11,741 nucleotides of DNA from Aliidiomarina sp047920995 (GTDB lineage: Bacteria; Pseudomonadota; Gammaproteobacteria; Enterobacterales; Alteromonadaceae): assembly GCF_047920995.1 (NCBI RefSeq), contig NZ_JBLRWZ010000045.1:1-11741 (forward strand). The letters run 5' to 3'. The notes under the pieces are model-generated. The model was not told where the DNA came from. It ran no database searches and saw only the letters and a list, made by a program, of their open reading frames with translations. Every line of letters starts with the position of its first letter. Within the stretch, counting starts at the first letter, position 1. This document shows, piece by piece, positions 1-6,303 of this stretch. Made by a program: the position numbers and the translations under genes.

Positions 1-1
1 C

Positions 2-379
2 CATGCGTTAGCGCATGCCAAGATGAGCGCCGAAGATTATGCCAATACGCCCCATGGATTAGTATCGATAACTGGCAGAGGGGCCGGCAGTATGGAGCAA
101 GTTCTGGCCGCGCATGGATTAAAACGAGATGTTGTGTTGCGTTTAGCTGGGTTTACTTCGGTGGCTGATTTTCTAGAAGATTCAGATCTTATTTTTACCT
201 TGCCAAAGCGGTTAGCCGAGCGCATTGCCGAAGGCCGCCGGTTACTTATTCGCCCTTTACCGGAGCCACTGCAATCCGCACCGGTAAAATTCTATCTATA
301 TTGGCACGAAAGATACCATCATGATCCGCGCATGATCTGGTTACGCGAGCAATTCATGGATGTAATTTTCACTGCCTAA
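2..379 (+). CDS. LysR-type transcriptional regulator, C-terminal part (5' end outside window)
   Basis: The reading frame is open from the first bases of the window, so the gene starts upstream and only about 125 C-terminal residues are visible. They match the second half of a LysR substrate-binding domain (periplasmic-binding-protein fold). One sees a 'PHGLVS' strand, a 'GSMEQVLAAHGLKRDVVLRLAGF' helix-strand, a 'DLIFTLPKRLAER' segment and the typical ending with Tyr-Trp-His, Asp-Pro and 'WLREQF'. The N-terminal winged-helix DNA-binding domain would lie off the left edge. LysR proteins are usually about 300 residues long, bind DNA as tetramers and respond to a small co-inducer; the ligand here is unknown. 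The ATG at 23 is internal to the domain and is not the true start. The gene it controls would often be divergent and upstream, outside this window. Confidence 0.85.
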   Translation, partial: HALAHAKMSAEDYANTPHGLVSITGRGAGSMEQVLAAHGLKRDVVLRLAGFTSVADFLEDSDLIFTLPKRLAERIAEGRRLLIRPLPEPLQSAPVKFYLYWHERYHHDPRMIWLREQFMDVIFTA

Positions 380-549
380 ATGTGGCTTTTTGCCCTAAAT
401 AGCAACCTTGCGACACCAGATGTCGCAATATTAGCGATAATTGATAAAGCAAGGAAAATAAGTACTTACAAGCAGCATATTGATTGTTGCTCATTCTATT
501 TAGTGAATGTAAAGTTCATCAGGTGCGCAGTAATTAAAAAGGAGTTTGC
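380..549 (+). other. 170-nt intergenic region between LysR fragment and WYL gene, with weak promoter candidates
   Basis: No credible gene lies here. Apart from the inverted repeat at 408-428, two weak sigma70-like arrangements can be read on the plus strand. One is TTGATA (441-446) with TACTTA (463-468), spacer 16. The other is TTGTTG (484-489) with TGTAAA (508-513), spacer 18. Either could start the WYL transcript, and neither is strong. The region ends with a good Shine-Dalgarno (AAGGAG, ending at 543) in front of the ATG at 550. Confidence 0.3.
408..428. promoter_or_regulatory. Perfect inverted repeat (8-5-8), possible operator or transcript-end hairpin
   Basis: TTGCGACA at 408-415 and TGTCGCAA at 421-428 are exact reverse complements around a 5-nt centre. 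The repeat lies 28 nt after the LysR stop and 121 nt before the WYL regulator start. It could be a hairpin closing the LysR transcript, but the bases that follow (tattagcg) are not a U-tract. A dimer-binding operator, perhaps for autoregulation by the adjacent WYL protein, is an alternative. No second copy was noticed in the window. Confidence 0.45.
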
Positions 550-1560
550 ATGACTGCCAATGGCTCACGAATGACAATTACAAGGCAATGGGAGTTATTA
601 AAACTATTGCCAAGCCGTCCACCAGGGTTAACGTCTCGCGATTTAGAGCAAGTTTTGGTTGGTGAAGGCTTTGATGTAAGTAAGCGCACAGTTGAGCGAG
701 ATCTTTCTGAGCTTAGCCGCTTATTTCCGATTACCTGTAATGCAAAGAGCAAGCCGTATGGCTGGTATTGGGCGAAAGATGCCAGTATTGATATGCCCGG
801 AATCTCTGTTGCAGAAGCGTTATCACTTTCGCTGATTGAACAAATTATGCAGCCGTTGCTGCCAAAAACCGTGCTAGCGAGTGTGCAACCGCGCTTCCGG
901 CAGGCAAAAAATAAGCTGAACGGCTTGCGGCATCCACAAAAGCTAGCAAATTGGGCGGATAAAGTAGCTCATGTGCCAGCCAACATGCCGTTGCAACCAC
1001 CGGAAATTAAGCCACTAGTTCTGGAAGTGGTGCAACATGCGTTACTTCACGAAAATGTGTTGAACGTAACCTACCGATCGATGCAAAAACCCGAGCCGAG
1101 CAATTTAAAATTACATCCATTAGGGTTGGTGCAAAGAGCGGCCATTACGTACTTAGTAGCCACGGCAGAACCCTATGAGCAGCCGCGCTTATTTGCAGTG
1201 CAACGCATTCAAAAAGCGGAACAAACCAACAATAAATCAAGCACGCCGCAAGGGTTTTCTTTACAAAACTATCTTGATTCTGGAGCGCTACAATTTTCCA
1301 GCGGCAAAGATATTGTCTTGAAAGTGAAATTGTTTTCAGATGATGTAGTGCGCTCATTAACCGAGAGCCCACTAAGCAAAGACCAGCGCATTGAATCCTG
1401 TGATGATGGCGCGCTATTAGTTGCCAACGTAAAAGATTCCTGGCAAATCCGCTGGTGGATTTTGTCCTATGCGGAACTGGTGGAAGTACTGGCTCCTGAA
1501 GATATGCGTGCGGAAGTAGCGAGCCGTTTAGCGAAGGCAGCCGCGCGCTATGCGCGCTAG
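550..1560 (+). CDS. WYL-domain transcriptional regulator (wHTH-WYL-WCX)
   Basis: This 336-residue protein has the layout of a stand-alone WYL regulator. Residues about 8-75 form a DeoR/HTH_11-like winged helix, with 'TSRDLEQVLVGEGFDVSKRTVERDLSELSRLF' including the recognition helix 'SKRTVERDL'. Residues about 155-225 form the Sm-fold WYL domain ('LHPLGLVQR..ITYLVATAE...RLFAVQRI'). Residues about 253-335 match the C-terminal WCX extension, ending in 'SRLAKAAARY'. The signature Trp-Tyr-Leu reads Thr200-Tyr201-Leu202, so the tryptophan is replaced. WYL domains are known to sense nucleic acids or small ligands and control DNA-damage or defence genes in some bacteria, but no such genes are adjacent here. 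The start at 550 is chosen because AAGGAG sits 6 nt upstream; an in-frame ATG at 571 has no comparable site. Its 3' end converges on the ThDP-enzyme gene with a 33-nt gap. The regulated genes are unknown. Confidence 0.88.
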   Translation: MTANGSRMTITRQWELLKLLPSRPPGLTSRDLEQVLVGEGFDVSKRTVERDLSELSRLFPITCNAKSKPYGWYWAKDASIDMPGISVAEALSLSLIEQIMQPLLPKTVLASVQPRFRQAKNKLNGLRHPQKLANWADKVAHVPANMPLQPPEIKPLVLEVVQHALLHENVLNVTYRSMQKPEPSNLKLHPLGLVQRAAITYLVATAEPYEQPRLFAVQRIQKAEQTNNKSSTPQGFSLQNYLDSGALQFSSGKDIVLKVKLFSDDVVRSLTESPLSKDQRIESCDDGALLVANVKDSWQIRWWILSYAELVEVLAPEDMRAEVASRLAKAAARYAR

Positions 1561-1575
1561 CTTGCCATTAGGTGT

Positions 1576-1596
1576 TAGCGCATGCAGTGTGTGCTA
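1576..1596. terminator. Weak hairpin between convergent genes
   Basis: TAGCGCA (1576-1582) can pair with TGTGCTA (1590-1596), giving 7 bp with one G-U and a 7-nt loop, in the short gap between the convergent WYL and ThDP-enzyme genes. It overlaps the stop codon of the minus-strand gene. There is no U-tract on either strand, so classical intrinsic termination is doubtful. Confidence 0.2.
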
Positions 1597-3324
1597 TCCG
1601 GTAACTTTGCGCAGTAAGGCTCGGCTAATTACACGAAACTTATCTTGTGGTGTAAACCGTTTCAGCGTGCTTTTCACTACGCCGCGAGTAAAGCGCGTGC
1701 GCTTTGAATAATCGATACGAACATCTACTAGCACCGTTTCTCCCGCAGCTGCGGCAGCAATAGCTTGTTGTACTTTGCTGGCGCATTCCTCATTGTTACT
1801 GATGAGCATATGCTTACAGGAAGTGGCAGCAGCAAGAGCTTCAATATTAAGCGGTTTCAGCACCGTGCAGGTTTTACGGTTGTAGGGGATTTGTTGTGCT
1901 TGAGCGATTTGCGATAGCTCGCCATCGTTGAACACAAACACTGGCACGCCTAAACCCAAGCCACTGGCTGTGGCCATTTCTAGGCCGGTCATGCGCAACG
2001 CTCCATCACCTACTACACCTACAACCTGGGTATCTGGCTTCGCCAATTTAGCCCCGATTACGCCCGGAATGCAGTAGCCCATGGCATTAAAATCGCTCGG
2101 TGAGATAAATTTTCGTGGCCCATGAACTGGCATTAACTCGGCCATTAAAAAGGTATGGTTGCCATCGTCGGCTACTAAAATAGCGTCATTATCGAGTTGC
2201 TCCCGTAACGCATTGAAGAACACCGCAGGGTTCACACGATCGCCACTATTGTGGTTAAGCCACTCTTCATTGTATTTATGCTTGGCTGTTTTAATGAGTT
2301 CAGTGAGGGAGCTATTATCCCGCGGCTCGGAACGCGTTTTTACAAATTCTGCCAGCAGAGGTACGGAACGTGCAGCATCCCCTGTTACCGCTACTTTGGC
2401 GGGGAAGTTAGCGCTAAATACTTCAGGGTTAATATCTAAATGAATGAGATTCTCAGGTACTGGCATACTGTAGCTACCCGTTGGGATTTCGGCAAAGCGC
2501 ACGCCAATGGCAAGTAAGCAATCACAGTTAGCAAAGGCTTGTTCGGCAGCTGGCACTGCGTATTCACCAAAGCCCATCCCGGTATGCAGAGGGTGTTGAG
2601 CGGATATCGCGCTTAAGCCTTGTAAGGTAGTACAAACAGGAGCACTAAGGTGCTCTGCTAACTCTTGCACTGCATCAACGGCGCCAATGGCACCCCAACC
2701 AATGAAAATTCCTGGGTTCTTTGCATTTGTGAGTAGTTCTGCTGCTTGCTTGAGTAGCGTTTTATCCACTTGAGCGGCTACGGGCTCATGATCAAACGCC
2801 TGCATTCCTTCAACTTCACCGAGGAAGTTACCAATGTTATAGGGCAGTTCTACGAATACCGGACCCGGCTCGCCTTGGGTAGCAATTCGATAGGCTGCAT
2901 AAATAGTGGGAATTACCTGAGCGTGGGATTCAATGCGAAATGTTGCTTTGGTAATGGGTGAAAGTAGGGTGTGTTGATCCATGTCGTGCAGTTGGTATTT
3001 GTGCCCGCTTTCAGTATGAATACCTCCAGAAATAACCAACATAGGAATGCCATCAAGGCCGGCTTCACCGATACCGCTCGCGGCGTGGGTTACGCCTGCG
3101 GCTGGTACGATTACCATGGTGCCAATGCTCTCGCCCATGCGGCTTACGGCATCGGCCATAAATGCACCGGCACCTTCGTGGCCCACTAATATCGGCTGAA
3201 TTTGATCGGAGGCATTCAACTCGTCATACAGCTCGGTATTATGCACCCCCGGAATTCCAAAAGTATGTTTTACGCCAAGCTGTTCTAACGCATAACGCGC
3301 TAATGCGGCACCTGATTTCTTCAT
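1594..3324 (-). CDS. Thiamine-diphosphate-dependent enzyme, acetolactate synthase/decarboxylase superfamily
   Basis: This 576-residue cytoplasmic enzyme has the three-domain ThDP fold. An N-terminal Pyr domain spans about 1-165, with the catalytic glutamate E50 in 'GHEGAGAFMADA'. A central domain spans about 190-325 ('PGIFIGWGA'). The C-terminal PP domain spans about 365-535, with the metal/diphosphate motif GDG (439-441) and Asn466 24 residues later. The family joins or decarboxylates 2-oxo acids (acetolactate synthase, benzoylformate decarboxylase, oxalyl-CoA decarboxylase and relatives). The Pyr-domain stretch 'GHKYQLHDMDQHTLLSPITK' resembles the acetolactate synthase group, but no regulatory subunit gene follows, so I do not call it biosynthetic IlvB. 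A basic C-terminal tail of about 40 residues follows the PP domain. Its ATG overlaps the upstream FAD-dehydrogenase stop as ATGA, and TAGGAG lies 6 nt before the start, inside that gene. This implies translational coupling. The substrate is unknown. Confidence 0.88.
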   Translation of the reverse strand: MKKSGAALARYALEQLGVKHTFGIPGVHNTELYDELNASDQIQPILVGHEGAGAFMADAVSRMGESIGTMVIVPAAGVTHAASGIGEAGLDGIPMLVISGGIHTESGHKYQLHDMDQHTLLSPITKATFRIESHAQVIPTIYAAYRIATQGEPGPVFVELPYNIGNFLGEVEGMQAFDHEPVAAQVDKTLLKQAAELLTNAKNPGIFIGWGAIGAVDAVQELAEHLSAPVCTTLQGLSAISAQHPLHTGMGFGEYAVPAAEQAFANCDCLLAIGVRFAEIPTGSYSMPVPENLIHLDINPEVFSANFPAKVAVTGDAARSVPLLAEFVKTRSEPRDNSSLTELIKTAKHKYNEEWLNHNSGDRVNPAVFFNALREQLDNDAILVADDGNHTFLMAELMPVHGPRKFISPSDFNAMGYCIPGVIGAKLAKPDTQVVGVVGDGALRMTGLEMATASGLGLGVPVFVFNDGELSQIAQAQQIPYNRKTCTVLKPLNIEALAAATSCKHMLISNNEECASKVQQAIAAAAAGETVLVDVRIDYSKRTRFTRGVVKSTLKRFTPQDKFRVISRALLRKVTG

Positions 3325-5012
3325 GTGTTGTCTCCTAATCTGGCGGCTTCAGCTTGCTGCGCAATAATGGCGCGAGCGGCCCGGCGGCCATTTAAAATGC
3401 AGTTCGATAAAAATGTACCTTCCAACGATCGAATACCACTTATGCCACCACCGCCAAAGCCTGCAGCTTCACCCGCTGCATATAAACCAGTAATGGGCTG
3501 GTGATCATGATCGAGCACTTGAGAATTTAAGTTCGTAAGCATACCCCCCATGCTTTTACGGCTTACAATACGCTCACGGATAGCAATTAAGGGGCCGTTC
3601 TTTTTGGTAAGTATGGGTTGCATCTTAGCGGTACGAAGCTTATCACTGCGCCATTGCCGTAATTGCTGCAACTTGCGCACCTGATCGTCGTTATGCAACG
3701 CATCACCGCGCTGTAGCATGGCATCGTATTGCTCGATACTTTGGCAGAATAGAGTGCTATCCAGCCTATTATCTTTGCTTAGCCCGCGCATTTTCTCGGC
3801 GAGCTCAATAAGGGTATCGGCTACGATTACATCTTCACAATGCTCAACCAACCACTGCACCAACTTGTGATTGCCGCGTAGGCTTTGCCAAATAATGCGC
3901 AATAGTTTTTTATCACGAAAATGCGGGTTCTCATCGGTACCGGAAATCGCTAGCTCTTTTGCGGCAATGTGCCAGTTCATTACCTGCCAGGTGTATTGGC
4001 CGGGTAAGTGGCCGGTGCGCTTACAAAGATCATGGGTGTCGAAACCTGTAATCATAGGTTCTGGGCCTACCCGATTGCCTTGAGCATCGAGCCACAACGC
4101 CGAACGAGGAGGAATTAAACTTAACCCATGGCGAGGAAACTTTGGTTTTGGATGGGCAATTCCTGCGGCGTAGTTCCACATTTGCCCTAAGTTGATTACT
4201 TGGCCACCAATGTTCGCCACTGCATCATGCATAGCGCCATCAGCAGCTGGCGATACACCATTCAAAATATTTTCGGGGAACGGCCCATAGATAGGGCTCC
4301 AATGCTCGCGTACTTTATCGATGTTGCCGTTGATACCCCCGCTACACACTACTGTGGCTTTTGCCTGCACCTGAAATGCTTGGGCTTGAGTTTCGCCGCC
4401 GCTCGCTTTTGCACAAGGTAATTGTGCTACTCCTACGCAGCCGCTAATGGCGTTGGTTTGGGAATCACGAATTAAACCTGTTACCCGATGTTCATAGCGA
4501 ATGGTTAATAACTTGCGCTGCGAGTGTTGGCGCAATTTCTGCGCGAGCGTTTGTACCACTCCACGACCACAGCCCCAAGCGATATGATAGCGGGGTAGTG
4601 AATTACCGTTGCCATAGTTACCGCGTTCTACCCATTGTACAGCGGGAAAAAACCGAATACCGTTTGCCATTAGCCAATCGTACACATCGGTTTTGCAGTG
4701 GTAAGCATAAGTTTCTGCCCAACGTTGCCCCCAAATATCATCCGCCGCAAACTCTGCCGCTCGCAGCCAATCTGCGAGTAATAGTTGGGGGGAATCGTGA
4801 ATACCATTCTTGCGTTGTTCTTTGGTGTTGATCAACAACATGCCACCAAATGCATGGTTTGCTTGGCCACCGAATTGTTGTTCCGCCTCAGCATCAAGCA
4901 ATATTACCCGTTGGCCTTGTTCAATAAGCTCTAGCGCTGTAACAATGCCTGCTAGGCCACCACCAATCACTAAGGTATCGCTATGGTATTCAATGGGTGT
5001 AGTAGATTTCAT
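3321..5012 (-). CDS. FAD-binding dehydrogenase (PRK12834 / KstD- and fumarate-reductase-flavoprotein-like)
   Basis: This 563-residue flavoprotein begins with a Rossmann FAD motif: 'DTLVIGGGLAGIVTALELIEQGQRVILLDAE', with GGGLAG at residues 17-22 and an acidic residue at the end of strand 2. It ends with the second FAD contact, GLYAAGEAAG at about 509-518, followed by a glycine-rich loop and 'GIRSLEGTFLSNCI'. The middle carries 'GQYTWQVMNWHIAAKELAISGTDENP', typical of the uncharacterised 'FAD-binding dehydrogenase' group related to 3-ketosteroid dehydrogenases and fumarate reductase flavoproteins. The substrate is not known. I place the start at the ATG at 5012 because AGG lies 7 nt upstream. 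An in-frame TTG at 5030 would add six residues but lacks a good site. No signal peptide is seen, so it should be cytoplasmic. It is first in a two-gene operon with the ThDP enzyme, overlapping by 4 nt. Confidence 0.86.
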   Translation of the reverse strand: MKSTTPIEYHSDTLVIGGGLAGIVTALELIEQGQRVILLDAEAEQQFGGQANHAFGGMLLINTKEQRKNGIHDSPQLLLADWLRAAEFAADDIWGQRWAETYAYHCKTDVYDWLMANGIRFFPAVQWVERGNYGNGNSLPRYHIAWGCGRGVVQTLAQKLRQHSQRKLLTIRYEHRVTGLIRDSQTNAISGCVGVAQLPCAKASGGETQAQAFQVQAKATVVCSGGINGNIDKVREHWSPIYGPFPENILNGVSPAADGAMHDAVANIGGQVINLGQMWNYAAGIAHPKPKFPRHGLSLIPPRSALWLDAQGNRVGPEPMITGFDTHDLCKRTGHLPGQYTWQVMNWHIAAKELAISGTDENPHFRDKKLLRIIWQSLRGNHKLVQWLVEHCEDVIVADTLIELAEKMRGLSKDNRLDSTLFCQSIEQYDAMLQRGDALHNDDQVRKLQQLRQWRSDKLRTAKMQPILTKKNGPLIAIRERIVSRKSMGGMLTNLNSQVLDHDHQPITGLYAAGEAAGFGGGGISGIRSLEGTFLSNCILNGRRAARAIIAQQAEAARLGDNT

Positions 5013-5044
5013 GAATTTGCCTGTGTACAAACATTCAATTACCC

Positions 5045-5064
5045 GTAAACTTATCAGAGTTTAC
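5045..5064. promoter_or_regulatory. Operator-like inverted repeat in the divergent intergenic region
   Basis: GTAAACT (5045-5051) and AGTTTAC (5058-5064) form a perfect 7-6-7 inverted repeat in the 98-nt gap between the divergent FAD-dehydrogenase and SGNH-hydrolase genes. Size and symmetry resemble operators of dimeric repressors such as TetR-family proteins. A weak plus-strand promoter can be drawn across it, TTACCC (5039-5044) and TACTAA (5062-5067) with a 17-nt spacer, which the bound protein would cover. I could not place a convincing minus-strand promoter. No U-tract follows, so a terminator is unlikely. No cognate regulator gene lies next to it. Confidence 0.5.
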
Positions 5065-5110
5065 TAACTATTTTTAAACATTTTCGGCGTTTGGATGAAA
5101 TAATAAGACG

Positions 5111-5830
5111 ATGTTACACCTGCTAAGCAAAATATTTCTGGCGCCTGTGTTGATTATGCAGGGCAAATCGGTACGTAAGAACACTCCACGCTTACCCGAG
5201 GCAAGCGGTGCTCGAGAAGGTGAAATTCATGGTGAGGTGCCAGCACTGCGGGTGCTGATTTGTGGTGATTCAGCCGCTGCGGGAGTGGGAGTTGAGGGCC
5301 AGCAGCAGGCCTTGGCGGGGCAGGTGATTCGTGAGCTGCAACGGCGTTTCCCGCAGCGCAATATTGCTTGGAAGCTATGGGCGAAAAATGGTGATACAAC
5401 AGCAGTAACCTTAGTGAAACTGCACTTGCGGCCGGCAGAAGAGTTTGATGTGGTAATTACTTCCCTTGGCGTGAATGATGTTACCGGCCGCACGGGAAGA
5501 GGGCGCTTTCGTTTACAACAGCAAGCTTTATTGAAACTATTGAAAAGTAAGTTCAAGGCAAAACAAATTATGCTCACTGCACTTCCACCTATGCATTTAT
5601 TTCCCGCCTTGCCACAGCCTTTACGTTGGGTGCTTGGGCGCGATGCAAAGGCGCTTACTGCGGAAATGGATCGCGCAGTAGCGGGCCAGCATGGGTGTAG
5701 CGTTTTGTGCGCCAACGTTCCGATTTGTGAGGGTGCGGTGGCGAATGATGGCTTTCATCCTGGGCCGATTGGCTATCAAATGTGGGCGCAGGCGATTGTG
5801 CGCAAAATCAACGATTGCCCTTTCGAATAG
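5111..5830 (+). CDS. SGNH/GDSL-family hydrolase
   Basis: This 239-residue protein carries all the hallmark blocks of the SGNH hydrolase fold. Block I is GDSAAAG (residues 52-58, nucleophile Ser54). The block II glycine is near Gly94 ('AKNGDTT'). Block III is 'SLGVNDVTG' with Asn122 of the oxyanion hole. Block V is 'NDGFHP', with Asp213 and His216 completing the catalytic pair. Such enzymes hydrolyse esters or thioesters of lipids, acyl groups or sugars; the substrate here cannot be told. The N-terminus (about 1-16) is short and hydrophobic, with a following 'QGKSVRKNTPRLPEASG' stretch, so membrane association is possible, but no clear signal-peptidase site is seen. The start at 5111 has only a poor ribosome site, but it is kept because the preceding hydrophobic segment fits this subfamily. 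The VOC gene follows after 22 nt on the same strand, suggesting co-transcription. Confidence 0.85.
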   Translation: MLHLLSKIFLAPVLIMQGKSVRKNTPRLPEASGAREGEIHGEVPALRVLICGDSAAAGVGVEGQQQALAGQVIRELQRRFPQRNIAWKLWAKNGDTTAVTLVKLHLRPAEEFDVVITSLGVNDVTGRTGRGRFRLQQQALLKLLKSKFKAKQIMLTALPPMHLFPALPQPLRWVLGRDAKALTAEMDRAVAGQHGCSVLCANVPICEGAVANDGFHPGPIGYQMWAQAIVRKINDCPFE

Positions 5831-5852
5831 AGAAATCGAGTAGGTAGAGATT

Positions 5853-6296
5853 ATGGCACCAAAAGCAGCAACTTTTAGTAATCGCATCAGTTATGTAACG
5901 CTGGGAGTAGATAACTTGCAGCGTGCGGTAAGTTTTTATAGAGATGGCTTAGGATTGGCAACCAAAGGCATTATTGGCAATGAGATTGATAATGGTGCCG
6001 TTGCTTTCTTTGATTTTCAACCGGGGCTAAAGTTAGCGCTATGGCCGCGCAAAAGTATTAGTGCAGAATGTAATGTGCCGCTCGGAGCAGTAGATGCGAG
6101 TGGCTTTATGTTAGCGCATAATGTTGCCAATACCGCAGCGGTGGATGCGATTATGCAGCAGGCTCTTGATGCGGGTGCAACCGTGGTGCGGCCAGCCAAG
6201 AAATTTGGCTGGGGTGGTTATGGCGGCGTATTCCAAGATCTTGATGGCCATCTATGGGAAGTAGTTTGGAACCCCCATGATGGCTCTACTGGTTAA
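5853..6296 (+). CDS. VOC family (glyoxalase/bleomycin-resistance fold) protein
   Basis: This 147-residue protein contains one full vicinal-oxygen-chelate module made of two beta-alpha-beta-beta-beta repeats. The first begins 'RISYVTLGVDNLQRAVSFYRDGLGL' (11-35). The second ends 'YGGVFQDLDGHLWEVVWNP' (123-141), with Glu136 at the usual C-terminal metal-ligand position. The first-strand position that is often a metal-binding His appears to be Tyr14, so metal binding may be altered or absent. VOC proteins include lyases, dioxygenases, isomerases and antibiotic-binding proteins; this subgroup is mostly uncharacterised, and the sequence does not point to a substrate. It probably shares a transcript with the SGNH hydrolase 22 nt upstream and has a modest AGG-containing ribosome site. 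Its stop lies 7 nt from the stop of the opposing copA gene, leaving no room for a separate terminator. Confidence 0.85.
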   Translation: MAPKAATFSNRISYVTLGVDNLQRAVSFYRDGLGLATKGIIGNEIDNGAVAFFDFQPGLKLALWPRKSISAECNVPLGAVDASGFMLAHNVANTAAVDAIMQQALDAGATVVRPAKKFGWGGYGGVFQDLDGHLWEVVWNPHDGSTG

Positions 6297-6303
6297 TCGC
6301 ACG

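Noticed and set aside
3..18. Inverted repeat CATGCG-ttag-CGCATG at the window start
   Set aside because: It is within LysR coding sequence and short, with no regulatory context.
1543..1557. GCGCGC-tat-GCGCGC hairpin at the end of the WYL gene
   Set aside because: It is encoded by the Arg/Ala-rich C-terminus, has a 3-nt loop and no U-tract, so it is not a convincing terminator.
7..1585. 12-nt direct repeat gttagcgcatgc at 7-18 and 1574-1585 flanking the WYL gene
   Set aside because: It looked like possible element boundaries, but a few exact 12-mer repeats are expected by chance in a sequence of this length. The left copy is inside the LysR coding region, and no other mobile-element sign exists.
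1594..3324. Assignment of the ThDP enzyme as biosynthetic acetolactate synthase IlvB
   Set aside because: No small regulatory subunit gene follows. It is coupled to a flavoprotein dehydrogenase instead, and it carries an unusual basic C-terminal tail.
5013..5030. TTG start giving a 569-residue FAD dehydrogenase
   Set aside because: The ATG at 5012 has a better-placed AGG and begins a few residues before the FAD-binding strand, as usual for the family.
5227..5715. 162-codon minus-strand frame opposite the SGNH hydrolase
   Set aside because: It is antisense to a gene with a complete set of catalytic motifs. Its own translation is rich in Ser/Ala/Cys/Lys with no recognisable domain.
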